Shown piece by piece: positions 16,520-24,921 of a stretch of 43,633 bases of DNA. The notes beneath the pieces were generated by a model. That model was not told where the DNA came from, ran no database searches, and saw only the letters and a list, made by a program, of their open reading frames with translations. Numbering within the stretch: the first letter of the stretch is position 1; the number at the start of each line of letters is the position of its first letter. This DNA is from Bacteroidota bacterium (GTDB taxonomy: Bacteria > Bacteroidota > Rhodothermia > Rhodothermales > Rubricoccaceae): positions 1-43,633 of the forward strand of contig DUBD01000024.1 of assembly GCA_012960515.1 (NCBI GenBank). Reading direction: 5' to 3'. Both the position numbers and the translations under genes were made by a program.

Positions 16520-17980
16520 CTACCCGTGGCGGCGGAACTGGCCCTCGACGGCGTCGGTGAAGGAGGCCGCGGGCTCGGAGTAGATGTGGACCTGGTAGCG
16601 CCGGAAGACCTCGCGGCCGATGATGGCCGACGCGTCGGACCACGAGCCCGCTTCCGCGAGTTGGCCGAGCACCTCGTGGTAGGCGCCCTCATCGCCCCCG
16701 AAGAGTTCGCGGACGTACAGGTCCCGCTGGCTCGCGGCCGGTCCCAGCACGCGCGCCTCCAGATCCGGAGCGTCGGCTGGCGGCTCGCCGGCGAGGTGCT
16801 GTGCGGCCGAGGGCTCCGGCGAGGTGAAGCGCGCCCAGAGCGGCTCCGGCGCGTCGGCCTCAGCCGGGGTGGGCGCCCCCCCCTGGGCACGAGCGAGGCG
16901 AACCCAGAGCGGCTCGTCGTCGGACTCGGCGGCGGGCTCAGGCTCTGCTGGCTCCACTGGCGACGGTTCCACTGGCGACGGCGGCTCCGCGGACTCCGGC
17001 GCGGCGGGAAGGGGCGCCAGCGCGTCGGGCTCGGCGTCACCGATTGGCTCCTCTGACGCTGAATCGGGTTCGGGATCGTCCGGTCCAGCAGAATCCGGCT
17101 CCGTCTCCAGCGCGCGCAACGGGACCTCCGGCGCGAGGGAGGGCGCCGGCACGATCTCGACAGCGTCTTCCACGTCTTCCGGTCCGTCCGCCCCGGCTGG
17201 CGGCGCCTCCCGAACGGGCTCGGCAGTCTCCACGTCCGGGCGATGAACGGTGGGCGCCTCGGACGGAGGCGGGGTTGCAGACGCGACGGCCTCGGCCAGC
17301 ACCTCGTCGATCTCGTCACGGGCGACGGCCTCGCGAGAGAGGACGGCGGCGCCCATCCCCGGGCGGCCCCGCGCGGCGAACACCTCGGCGAGCACGCGGC
17401 CCGGTACGCCGTCCGCGTACTCCGGCAGCGCCTCCACCACGTCGAACAACGGCGCCAGCAGCGCCCGCCAGCCGGCGGCGTCCAGGTCAGCGGCGACGCG
17501 GCGGTCCACGCGCTCCAGCAAGTCGCGAAGCGCCTCGCGGGAGTAGCCGGCCATCTCCTTTTTCGCGGCGTAGCCCTCCACGATTTCGCCGAGGTACGGG
17601 TACGCGCCGAAATCGGACAACCGGTCCAGAACCTCGTCAGCGGGTCGTTCGCCGTGTTCTGGCGCCGCCGCACTCAGCGTTTCCGCCGGGTGCACCAGCG
17701 CGTCGATCAGCCAGGCGCTCGTGCTGCGGACGGTCTCCGCCCACGCCGCCGCCGGGTACCGAGGCTCCACGGGCGTGTCCGCGGCCCACAGGTCCGGCAC
17801 GGCGCTGACCCACGGGGCCGCCGCTTCCATCCGCGCACGGACCTCGCGGTCCAGCTGGCGGCGGAGGGCGTGCGCGAGGAGCGGCGGGAGCGCGTCGAGG
17901 TCTGCGCGGGCGTGGGACCGGTCGGGCGCGAGGCGAGTGAGGGCGAGGCGGGCGAGGGCGTCCGAGAGATCGGCGAGCAT
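16520..17980 (-). CDS. Hypothetical protein with acidic Pro/Glu-rich central region
   Basis: A 486-aa protein that I do not recognise. Residues 1-235 are helical and Ala/Leu-rich (LADLSDALARLALTRLAPD, LLAHALRRQLDREVRARME, an aromatic segment FGAYPYLGEIVEGYAAKKEMAGYS). Residues about 235-420 are low-complexity, rich in Glu, Pro, Asp and Ala (for example PSPVEPSPVEPAEPEPA), probably disordered. The last 60 residues form a conserved-looking folded end (AASQRDLYVRELFGGDEGAYHEVLGQLAEAG then VFRRYQVHIYSEPAASFTDAVEGQF). No signal peptide or membrane helix. A TAGCTTCG element lies 20 nt before the ATG. The folded ends joined by an acidic linker suggest a scaffold or cytoskeletal adaptor, but that is only a guess. 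Confidence 0.8.
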   Translation of the reverse strand: MLADLSDALARLALTRLAPDRSHARADLDALPPLLAHALRRQLDREVRARMEAAAPWVSAVPDLWAADTPVEPRYPAAAWAETVRSTSAWLIDALVHPAETLSAAAPEHGERPADEVLDRLSDFGAYPYLGEIVEGYAAKKEMAGYSREALRDLLERVDRRVAADLDAAGWRALLAPLFDVVEALPEYADGVPGRVLAEVFAARGRPGMGAAVLSREAVARDEIDEVLAEAVASATPPPSEAPTVHRPDVETAEPVREAPPAGADGPEDVEDAVEIVPAPSLAPEVPLRALETEPDSAGPDDPEPDSASEEPIGDAEPDALAPLPAAPESAEPPSPVEPSPVEPAEPEPAAESDDEPLWVRLARAQGGAPTPAEADAPEPLWARFTSPEPSAAQHLAGEPPADAPDLEARVLGPAASQRDLYVRELFGGDEGAYHEVLGQLAEAGSWSDASAIIGREVFRRYQVHIYSEPAASFTDAVEGQFRRHG

Positions 17981-18000
17981 GGGACGGAGAGGAGACGGGG

Positions 18001-18008
18001 CGAAGCTA
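18001..18008 (-). promoter_or_regulatory. TAGCTTCG -7-type promoter element for the 486-aa hypothetical gene
   Basis: TAGCTTCG on the minus strand, 20 nt from the ATG at 17980. Same element family as at 5345, 16489, 21552 and 37031. Confidence 0.5.
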
Positions 18009-18152
18009 GGCGGCGGTCGGGATGGAGGCCGCTACCGGAAACGCGGGCGATTCGATTCTTCGCGCCATACCACGCCGCGGATCCATTCCACGCAACCAAA
18101 CGGTGTTGGCACAGCGCTTGATGCGGGCCCGTGACCGCGTTCACCCTCCCTG

Positions 18153-18915
18153 TTGACGCTCGCGCTCCTGCTGCTCCTTCTCGCCGCCGCCCTCATGGGC
18201 TGGCGGCAGACGCGGCGTGCGCGTCGGCGTGAGGCGGTGCGAGACGAGGCGCTGGCGCTGGCCGCCCGGGCGCAGACGTGGTGGCGCTCGCCCCGATGGC
18301 TGGGGGGCGCGGACCGCGCGTCCCACTTCCGCGGGCTCTCGTTCGGTGCGCTCGGCCTCCACGCAGACGCCACGGCCCGCTACTGGACCGAGGCGGGCGT
18401 CTACCGCGTGCTGCCCGTTCCCGCCAGCCGCGCGCTGGCGGAGATCGCCGCGGCCCTTGGCGAGACGCCGCCCGATGGGGCCGCGCTCGTGCTGGGGTGC
18501 GAGCGTGGGCGGCCCTCGCGCGAGGCGGTCGCGGTTCTGGCGCTCGGCGGGCTCGTGACGGTTCCGCTTCCGGAGATCCCGTGGCGGTGGGTCGCGTGGC
18601 TCGTCCGCTGGTCCGCGCAGTTGAGCCGACCGGCGCCGCGGGATCGGCGGCGGCCTGCTCCCCTTCGCCGGGCGACGCCGCGCCCGGCGGTCCTGCGGAG
18701 GTGGACCCGGCTCCGCGGCGGCGCCTTCGCCCTCCCGATGTCCGGCCGTGCGCCGCCGCGTCCGCCCCCTTCCCTGGTCTCGGGCCTGCCGCCGCCCGGA
18801 GCGACTGCGCTCAGACCCTCGGCGGCGCGAGCATTGCGCGAGGGACCGCCACGGCGGCGGTCGAAACGGAGCTCACTGGCCGGGCGTGCACCCGCCCCCA
18901 GCCGCACGCCGCTCT
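18153..18915 (+). CDS. Hypothetical membrane-anchored protein, 3' end unresolved
   Basis: A TTG at 18153 opens a frame with one N-terminal membrane helix (LTLALLLLLLAAALMGW), a basic stop-transfer segment (RQTRRARRREAVRDEAL), and a plausible globular part (RYWTEAGVYRVLPVPASRALAEIAAALG ... VAVLALGGLVTVPLPEIPWRWVAWLV). The same frame then stays open until 19748, right through the glycosyltransferase gene, where it becomes Arg/Pro-rich shadow sequence. The protein therefore must end, or a frameshift must lie, somewhere between about 18620 and 18915. The frame two bases on also stays open through this interval, and the frame one base on stops at 18624. The end given here is only the start of the next gene. 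Function unknown. An alternative ATG start is at 18195. Confidence 0.45.
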
Positions 18916-19641
18916 GTGGTTCCTCCTCCTTCCCGATACGCCCTGCGCCTCGCCGCCATCGTCCCCGCCTGGAACGAGGCCGCGACTGTCGGGCCGGTCG
19001 TCCGCGCGCTGCGCGAGGGGGGCGCGGAGCGCGTGCTGGTGGTGGATGGCGGATCGCGCGATGGAACGCCAGCCCTCGCCGCAGAGGCGGGCGCAGAGGT
19101 GATCCACGAGCCGCGCCGCGGCTACGGCCGGGCCTGCCTCGCGGGGCTCGCCGCCCTCTCCCCCGCCCCTCCCGATGCCGTCGTCTTCGCCGACGCCGAT
19201 GGAGCGGACGATCCCGCCGACCTCGCCGCGCTGGCGGACGCACTCGCCGGCGCAGACCTCGTGGTGGGCAGCCGCGTGCTCGGAGCGCGGACGGGGCGCG
19301 TGGAGCGGGGCGCGCTGACGCCCGTGCAGCGGTGGGGCAACGCACTCGCGTGCTCGCTCGTCCGCGCGCGGTGGGGCGTAGCGTGGACGGACCTCGGACC
19401 GTTCAGAGCCATCCGGTGGGACGCGCTCCAGCGCCTCGGGATGCGGGACGAGACCTGGGGCTGGACCGTGGAAATGCAGGCGCGGGCCGCGCGCGAGGGG
19501 CTCCGGTGCGCCGAAGTCCCCGTCGCCTACCGCCGCCGTCGCGCGGGCGAGAGCACCATCAGCGGCACGCTCTCGGGCAGCGCTCGCGCGGGCGCCAAGA
19601 TCCTCTGGACCGTCGGCGCCCTCGCGGCTGGCGCGCGCTGA
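18916..19641 (+). CDS. Family 2 glycosyltransferase (dolichyl-phosphate-sugar synthase-like)
   Basis: The 241-aa GT-A enzyme begins with LAAIVPAWNEAATVGPVVRAL, then VLVVDGGSRDGTPALA, VIHEPRRGYGRACLAGLAAL, and the DADGADDPADLAALADAL segment that contains the metal-binding DxD-like motif. The C-terminal part has DLGPFRAIRWDALQRLGMRDETWGWTVEMQARAAREGL and the YRRRRAGESTISGT end typical of DPM1/DPG-synthase-like transferases, which move sugar from a nucleotide sugar to a lipid phosphate or other acceptor. There is no C-terminal membrane domain. The GTG at 18916 is the best start before the first beta strand; the frame is open further upstream but without conserved sequence. It converges on fabF, with a MITE-like element between. 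Confidence 0.85.
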   Translation: MVPPPSRYALRLAAIVPAWNEAATVGPVVRALREGGAERVLVVDGGSRDGTPALAAEAGAEVIHEPRRGYGRACLAGLAALSPAPPDAVVFADADGADDPADLAALADALAGADLVVGSRVLGARTGRVERGALTPVQRWGNALACSLVRARWGVAWTDLGPFRAIRWDALQRLGMRDETWGWTVEMQARAAREGLRCAEVPVAYRRRRAGESTISGTLSGSARAGAKILWTVGALAAGAR

Positions 19642-19672
19642 GACCGCCCGCCAGCGGCCCGCGGCGGCCTAG

Positions 19673-19830
19673 GCTCTGTCCGTTGATTCGGAGCGAGGCC
19701 GAACGCGAGGACCGGGGTCGGCCCGCGAGGAGCGTGAAGCAGGCGTAGCGCGAGCTACGGCGATGGCGCGCGACGCGGGGGGACGGCTCCGGGGCCGCGT
19801 GTAGGCCGATCTGGAGTCGCCGGACAGAGC
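19673..19830. mobile_element. 158-bp MITE-like element with 10-bp inverted ends and CTAG target duplication
   Basis: GCTCTGTCCG (19673-19682) is repeated exactly inverted as CGGACAGAGC (19821-19830). Both ends are flanked by CTAG (19669-19672 and 19831-19834), a 4-bp duplication like that made by IS5-group transposases. No transposase is encoded, so this looks like a non-autonomous element moved in trans. The right-hand CTAG contains the fabF stop codon (TAG on the minus strand), so insertion preserved the fabF protein exactly while replacing its downstream DNA. Confidence 0.75.
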
Positions 19831-21093
19831 CTAGTCCTCCATCTCCTTGAAGACGACGCAGGTGTTGTGGCCCCCGAAGCCGAACGCATTCGAGAGCGCC
19901 ACCTTCACCTCCCGCTCCTGCGGCTCGTTGAAGGTGTAGTTGAGGTCACACTCGGGGTCCGGCGTCTCGAAGTTGATCGTCGGCGGGACCTTGTTGTGCT
20001 TCACTGCGAGGACGCTCGCCACCGCCTCAATGGCACCGGCCGCGCCGAGGAGGTGCCCCGTCATGGACTTCGTGGACGAGAGGTTCATGTCGTAGGCGTG
20101 CTCGCCAAAGACCTCCTTGATGCCGCGCGTTTCCGCCGCATCGCCGAGGGGCGTGCTGGTGCCGTGCATGTTGAGGTAGTCCACGTCCTCGGGCTTCAGG
20201 CCCGAGGTCTCCAGCGCCATGCGCATGGCGCGGGCGGCGCCGCGGCCTTCGGGGTGCGGGGCGGAGACGTGGTAGGCGTCCGCGCTCATGCCGTAGCCCA
20301 CCACCTCGGCGTAGATCGTTGCGCCGCGAGCCTTCGCGTGCTCGTACTCCTCCAGCACGAGGGCGCCGGCGCCCTCCCCCATCACGAAGCCATCGCGGTC
20401 CGCATCGAACGGGCGGCTGGCGGTCTCCGGCGAGTCGTTGCGGGTGGAGAGCGCGCGCATGTTGTCGAACCCGCCGACGGTGATCTCCACGATGCCGGCC
20501 TCACTGCCGCCCGCCACCATCGTGTCCGCCAGCCCGCGCTCGATGAGCAGCGCCGCGTCCACGATGGCGTTGTTGCCCGTGGCGCACGCGCTGATGACGG
20601 CGTGGTTGGGGCCCCGGAGGTCGTGCTGGATGGAGACGTGCCCCGGCGCGATGTCGATGATCATGGCGGGCACGAGGAACGGCGAGAGCCGGCGCGGGCC
20701 GCGCTCGTGGAACGCCTTGAACTCCTCCGCCAGCGTGCCGATGCCGCCGATGCCGCTGCCGAAGACCACGCCCGTCCGCTCTCGCTCGCGGTCGCTCATG
20801 TCCCCCGTGTCGATGCCAGCGTCGCGCAGGGCCTCGCCCGCCGCCACGAGGGAGTACTGCGAGAACGCGTCCATCCGCCGGGCCTCCTTGCGGTCGAGGT
20901 AGTCCGTGGCGTCGAAGCCCTTGAGCTCGCAGGCGAACTGGCACCGGAGGCGCGAGGGGTCGAAGTAGGTGATCGGGGCGGCGCCGCTCTCGCCGCGCAT
21001 CATCGCGTCCCAGAAATCAGGGACGGAGTTGCCGATGGGGGTGAGGGCGCCGAGGCCGGTGACGACGACGCGGCGGCGGTTCTCGGTGGACAT
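19831..21093 (-). CDS. fabF: 3-oxoacyl-[acyl-carrier-protein] synthase II
   Basis: The 420-aa condensing enzyme elongates acyl-ACP with malonyl-ACP in fatty acid synthesis. Cys in VISACATGNNAIVDAA is the nucleophile, His in LNMHGTSTPLGDAAE and His in STKSMTGHLLGAAGA complete the triad, and the C terminus SNAFGFGGHNTCVVFKEME is typical. Start MSTENRRRVVVTGLGALTPIGNS is standard. It follows acpP by 127 nt in the same direction, the usual acpP-fabF order. The rnc gene often found next is absent, and the stop codon lies inside the target duplication of the MITE-like element. Upstream, TACCCTG on the minus strand near 21135 could be a separate promoter. Confidence 0.96.
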   Translation of the reverse strand: MSTENRRRVVVTGLGALTPIGNSVPDFWDAMMRGESGAAPITYFDPSRLRCQFACELKGFDATDYLDRKEARRMDAFSQYSLVAAGEALRDAGIDTGDMSDRERERTGVVFGSGIGGIGTLAEEFKAFHERGPRRLSPFLVPAMIIDIAPGHVSIQHDLRGPNHAVISACATGNNAIVDAALLIERGLADTMVAGGSEAGIVEITVGGFDNMRALSTRNDSPETASRPFDADRDGFVMGEGAGALVLEEYEHAKARGATIYAEVVGYGMSADAYHVSAPHPEGRGAARAMRMALETSGLKPEDVDYLNMHGTSTPLGDAAETRGIKEVFGEHAYDMNLSSTKSMTGHLLGAAGAIEAVASVLAVKHNKVPPTINFETPDPECDLNYTFNEPQEREVKVALSNAFGFGGHNTCVVFKEMED

Positions 21094-21220
21094 GGCGGGA
21101 GAGGGGCGGCCTCGCGAGCGGTCCTCGCGGGCGCAGGGTATGTACGGAGAGAGGAAGGGAGGCCGGAGGCGGGCGCCTCGCTCTCCCTTCCTCTCAAGGA
21201 CTGGTCTCAGGGGGCGGCGC

Positions 21221-21460
21221 TCAGCCCGCCTTCTCCTGGACGTAATCGACGGCGTCGCCGACGGTCGCGATCTTCTCGGCGTCCTCGTCGGGGATGGTGA
21301 TATCGAACTCCTTCTCGAACTCCATGATGAGCTCCACGGTGTCGAGCGAGTCGGCGCCGAGGTCGTTGGTGAAGGAGGCGTCGCGGGAGATCTCGGACTC
21401 GTCGACGCCGAGCTTCTCGACGATGATGGCGTTGACGCGGCTCTCGATGTTGTCGGCCAT
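21221..21460 (-). CDS. acpP: Acyl carrier protein
   Basis: The 79-aa acidic protein carries the growing acyl chain on a 4'-phosphopantetheine attached to Ser in the [18 protein letters not shown] motif. The sequence [20 protein letters not shown] and the end DYVQEKAG are canonical, and length is standard. It is first in the acpP-fabF operon. On the minus strand TAGCTTGG (21552-21559) is a likely promoter, giving a leader of about 85 nt. The gene is divergent from metK. Confidence 0.97.
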   Translation of the reverse strand: MADNIESRVNAIIVEKLGVDESEISRDASFTNDLGADSLDTVELIMEFEKEFDITIPDEDAEKIATVGDAVDYVQEKAG

Positions 21461-21551
21461 GATGAACGTGGCTGGTTGAGGGGGCCCCGGGCAGAGCCGG
21501 CGGCGAAAGAGAGCGGCAGCGGAAGGACCGCGCCGCCCGGTCAGAGGGCGC

Positions 21552-21559
21552 CCAAGCTA
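21552..21559 (-). promoter_or_regulatory. TAGCTTGG -7-type promoter element for acpP
   Basis: Minus-strand TAGCTTGG about 92 nt upstream of the acpP ATG. Same word family as the elements at 5345, 16489, 18001 and 37031. Confidence 0.45.
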
Positions 21560-21799
21560 CGGAGCCAGGCGCCGTAGGGGCAACGAGGCTCGCACGAGCC
21601 CCCCCGCGCGTGGTTCCGGGCTGGCGCCGCCCGCTGGCGGCGAGGGTCGGCAGCGCCCGCCGCAGGGGCCTCCCCCTGCTCTGGCCGCCCGCCAGCGCGG
21701 CGAGAGCCGGCGACGGACGTCCCCAGGGCCGCTCTGGCGCGCGTTCCGCGAAGGCCCTGGGGATCCCCACTCTCCTGGGATCCCCGCCCGCCCGCCCGG

Positions 21800-21807
21800 T
21801 ATCTTCG
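21800..21807 (+). promoter_or_regulatory. TATCTTCG -7-type promoter element for metK
   Basis: TATCTTCG fits TAnnTTnG and is 39 nt before the metK ATG at 21847, giving a short leader of about 33 nt. Confidence 0.45.
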
Positions 21808-21846
21808 GCTCTTTCGAGTACACCCGCGCGACGGCCGCGCCCTTTC

Positions 21847-23016
21847 ATGCCCACGCTCTTCACCTCCGAGTCGGTCTCCGAAGGCCACCCGGACAAGGTC
21901 GCCGACCAGATCTCGGACGCCCTCCTCGACGCCTTCCTCGCCGACGACCCCTCCAGCCGCTGCGCCATCGAGACGCTCGTGACCACCGGGCTGGCGGTCG
22001 TCTCCGGCGAGGTCACCAGCGAGACCTACGTGGACGTGCAGGAGGTCGTCCGCAAGACCATCGAGAGCATCGGCTACACCGACCCCACGCTCCAGTTCGA
22101 CGCCCGCTCCTGCGGCGTGCTCACGAGCATCCACTCCCAGTCCGACGACATCGCGCAGGGCGTGGACGACGACAAGGGCCTCCACGTGGAGCAGGGCGCC
22201 GGCGACCAGGGCATGATGTTCGGCTACGCCACGCGCGAGACCGAGGAGCTCATGCCCCTCGCGCTCTCGCTCTCGCACGGCCTCGTCCGCGAGCTCGCCG
22301 CCATCCGGAAGACCACGGACCTGATGCCGTACCTCCGACCGGACGCCAAGAGCCAGGTGACCGTGGAGTACGACGACGACGACCGCACCGTCCGCCGCAT
22401 CCACACCGTCGTGCTCAGCACGCAGCACGACGAGAACGTCACGCTGGAGGAGATCAAGCGCGATGTCCGCGAGCACCTCCTCCCGCGCGTCCTCCCGCAG
22501 GACCTCGTGGACGATGACCTCATCCTCCACGTCAACCCGACGGGCCGGTTCGTGATCGGCGGGCCGCACGGCGACACCGGGCTCACGGGCCGCAAGATCA
22601 TCGTGGACACGTACGGCGGGAAGGGCGCCCACGGCGGCGGCGCGTTCTCCGGCAAGGACCCGAGCAAGGTGGACCGGAGCGCGGCCTACGCCACGCGGCA
22701 CGTCGCCAAAAACCTCGTCGCCGCGGGGCTGGCGGAGGAGGCGCTCGTGCAGGTGGCCTACGCCATCGGCGTGCCGGAGCCGGTCAGCATCCGCGTGGAG
22801 ACGTACGGCACGGGGCAGATCCCGGACGCCCGCCTCGCCGAGGCCGTCCGCCAGTCGGTCGATCTCCGGCCGAGCGCGCTCATCGGGCGGCTGGACCTGC
22901 TGCGGCCCATCTACCGGCCCACGGCCGCCTACGGGCACTTCGGGCGGGACGGCTTCACATGGGAGGCGCTGGACCTCGTGGACGCGCTGAAGAGCGCGGC
23001 GGGCCAACTCGCGTAG
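21847..23016 (+). CDS. metK: S-adenosylmethionine synthetase
   Basis: The 389-aa enzyme makes SAM from methionine and ATP. It starts [25 protein letters not shown], the canonical N terminus with the catalytic His in [17 protein letters not shown] is the ATP/methionine-binding hexapeptide region, and [29 protein letters not shown]-type sequence (here ATRH) is the P-loop-like signature. The frame is open far upstream, but the ATG at 21847 gives the family start. Together with menG, moaA and ahcY, it places SAM production, use and product clearance in the same window, though not in one operon. The next gene converges, with a hairpin between. Confidence 0.97.
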   Translation: MPTLFTSESVSEGHPDKVADQISDALLDAFLADDPSSRCAIETLVTTGLAVVSGEVTSETYVDVQEVVRKTIESIGYTDPTLQFDARSCGVLTSIHSQSDDIAQGVDDDKGLHVEQGAGDQGMMFGYATRETEELMPLALSLSHGLVRELAAIRKTTDLMPYLRPDAKSQVTVEYDDDDRTVRRIHTVVLSTQHDENVTLEEIKRDVREHLLPRVLPQDLVDDDLILHVNPTGRFVIGGPHGDTGLTGRKIIVDTYGGKGAHGGGAFSGKDPSKVDRSAAYATRHVAKNLVAAGLAEEALVQVAYAIGVPEPVSIRVETYGTGQIPDARLAEAVRQSVDLRPSALIGRLDLLRPIYRPTAAYGHFGRDGFTWEALDLVDALKSAAGQLA

Positions 23017-23027
23017 CGCCCCGCCGG

Positions 23028-23076
23028 GCTGGCGGCCGCTCTCGCCGGGCGCTTCGCGCCGAGAGGAACCGCCAGC
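23028..23076. repeat. GCTGGCGG/CCGCCAGC inverted pair
   Basis: Arms 23028-23035 and 23069-23076, between convergent metK and the gene ending at 23089. The interior includes a second small stem (CTCGCCGG.../...CGCCGAGAG), so the whole can fold as a long hairpin. Likely bidirectional terminator. Confidence 0.7.
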
Positions 23077-23088
23077 CCGGGTGAACCG

Positions 23089-24781
23089 CTACCGGCTCAC
23101 CTGATAGGTGATTTCGTAGACCCCGTCGTCTCCCCGGAGTGTGTCGGTGTAGGTGCCGTGGATCTTCTGGATGGGGACCGTGATGGTGCCGATGAGGTCG
23201 CGGTCGTCCGTCGTGTCGTACTCCAGCAGCGTGAGGGTCACAGCCGACGTGGAGGTGGCCGACGCGCCGACGCTCCACGACTCTCCGTCGTTGATGTCGT
23301 GGTAGGACTCGTTGCCCGCGGGGTACCGCGTTCCATCGACCGTGAGGTAGACCTCGTCCTCCCCCCATTCAGTGGTTTCGACGCACTTGACCGACGTGAC
23401 CCGGACCCGGATCGTGGGAACCGCGGGAGCGGGCGCACGGACGGTCTCCATCGGCTGACCTGAGGTCCACACCCCGAAATCGCTGTCTCCGATCAGCTTG
23501 AAATCCCGCGGGGCCGCGAGAATCTGGATTCCGCCATTCGCGAGAACGTGAGCGGTGCCTCCCCAGCGGAAGCTGCCCGCTCCGTCCGTAAGACGCCGAT
23601 GCTCTGGGGTGGCGGCGCTCGCCGTGAACTCCCTCCACGCGTTCGTGCCGGACGCGGCATCGGTCGGGTTCAGCTTCCACACCGAGAACGAGTTCTCTGC
23701 GTCGGAGTCGCTGCCGTCCTGGCCCAGGCTGAGAACATAGAAGAGGCCCGCGGTCTCGTCGTAGAGGAGCGAGATCCCCGCTTCTCCGTACGGGACAGTG
23801 CCAGAGCCGCTGGAGGCCGAGACGAGGCTCCACGTCGAGGATTCCAGCGCGGAGCCAGAGCTCACGAACAGTTTGTTTCGTGCTGTTGTTGACGACCAGC
23901 AGGTAGTGCCGCCGGTGCACCGGGTGATAGGCGAAGCCCACATTCTCGACCCTGGAGCCGTTGCCAAACGGATCGTTCAGGGTCAGGTTGGTGAGTTCAG
24001 AGACATCCGCGCCGTCCGAAATCGAGAAGACCCGGACCGCCTTGTTCAGTCCCGTAGCGACGGCGAGGTAGCTGCCGTTGCCCTGCGCCGCCGCCATGTA
24101 GCCGTCGTCTCCGCTGAACCTGATGGTGTGGCTCTTGACGCGCTCTCGAATCGAGGGGTCGATGATGATGAGGTCGCCATCCCGGTTGCCGCCGTTGTCG
24201 TGGGAGAGGACCCAGTAGGTGCCAACCGCCGCCATGCCCTGGATGTGGGTTCCGAGATGCGACGAGATGCCCCCGCTGATGCCGTACTCGGTGGGAACGT
24301 GGAACATGCCTAGGCGAGACTCGACAGCCGTCGTCGACTTCGAGAACGCCATCTGGGTCTGCACCGGCTGCTGGCTCCACATCGCGCTATTCCAGCCGCT
24401 TTGGATCTCGCCCAGTTCGAGCGGTCCGTTCTCGTTGTGCAGGTAGGTGCCCAGCCATCGGTTTTTGATGCGCACACGGTCCCTGCTGATAGGCTCCAGC
24501 TCCCACATCGCGCTCCACCACCCGGGCTCTATCGGCCCCACGCTGAGCCCGATCTCGTTGTGCAGGTAGAGCCCCGTGGCGAGGTTGCGGAGGCGGACGT
24601 ACGTCCCGTCGACAGGCTCGATCACCCACGCCGTGCTCGCGGAGGGGTCCGAGACGAGCGCGCCGTCCTCGACCGCCAGCCGCTCGGCGGGCTTCCAGCG
24701 GTTCTCGAAGGTGGAGACCTCCTGACTTAGCACGGGGGCCGTTGTGGCGATGAGAAAGGCGAACAGCAGGAGGGGACGCAT
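23089..24781 (-). pseudogene. Secreted fascin/beta-trefoil-like protein, coding frame interrupted by a frameshift
   Basis: The gene begins at ATG 24781 with a signal peptide (MRPLLLFAFLIATTAPVLSQ). Residues about 40-150 hold two or more beta-trefoil repeats (YVRLRNLATGLYLHNEIG and VRIKNRWLGTYLHNENGPL, each followed by GW-SAMW) resembling fascin or ricin-type domains. A long beta-rich region follows (VGTYWVLSHDNGGNRDGDLIIIDP), probably a propeller. Near 23869-23880 the frame must shift: VVNNSTK in one frame continues as NKLFVSSGSALESS in the next, an apparent single extra base at ACGAAACAAACTG (minus strand). The second frame runs to 23089 and ends in a separate beta domain (VRVTSVKCVETTEWGEDEVYLTVDG). 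With one base removed the protein would have about 563 residues. It could be a true pseudogene, a sequencing error or a +1 recoding site. It shares the 31-bp upstream element with the next two genes. Confidence 0.8.
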
Positions 24782-24828
24782 GGGATCGGTCGGAGAGTGC
24801 CACGGGTGGGAAGGCGAGCCACCTTCCC

Positions 24829-24859
24829 TATAGCCAAACGCCCCGCGTTCCTTATCACG
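24829..24859 (-). promoter_or_regulatory. Shared 31-bp promoter-like element, copy A
   Basis: On the minus strand TGATAA (24857-24852) is followed after 17 nt by GCTATA (24834-24829), inside a conserved GCGTTTGGCTATA block (24841-24829). It lies 47 nt before the start codon at 24781, and the following GGGAAGGTGGCTC is conserved too. Copies B (26702-26732) and C (28461-28491) have the same length and layout. Not a TAGCTTyG element. Confidence 0.7.
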
Positions 24860-24863
24860 GCCA

Positions 24864-24911
24864 GCTGGCGGTGCTTCCGGGTGGCCGCTCTGGGCGAGAG
24901 GCGCCGCCAGC
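24864..24911. repeat. GCTGGCGG/CCGCCAGC inverted pair
   Basis: Arms 24864-24871 and 24904-24911, just past the stop of the PAN-phospholipase gene (24922) and upstream of copy A of the promoter-like element. Likely the 3' hairpin of that gene. Confidence 0.7.
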
Positions 24912-24921
24912 CCGTCCGCGG

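Larger units (their letters stand above)
21461..21846. other. 386-bp divergent intergenic region of acpP and metK with several hairpins
   Basis: No gene is supported here. From left to right it holds the acpP TAGCTTGG element (21552-21559), a GCTGGCGG/CCGCCAGC pair (21633-21640 and 21689-21696) enclosing a small GCAGGGG/CCCCTGC hairpin, a perfect 10-bp inverted repeat CCCCAGGGCC (21721-21730)/GGCCCTGGGG (21753-21762), and two GGGATCCCC palindromes (21760-21768, 21777-21785). The metK TATCTTCG element follows at 21800. All hairpins lie upstream of that element, so they are more likely DNA sites or acpP-side structure than a metK leader riboswitch. Confidence 0.6.

Noticed and set aside
21541-21846. 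SAM riboswitch before metK
   Set aside because: The stems lie upstream of the likely -7 element, and no SAM-I, SAM-II or SAM-III core was recognised.
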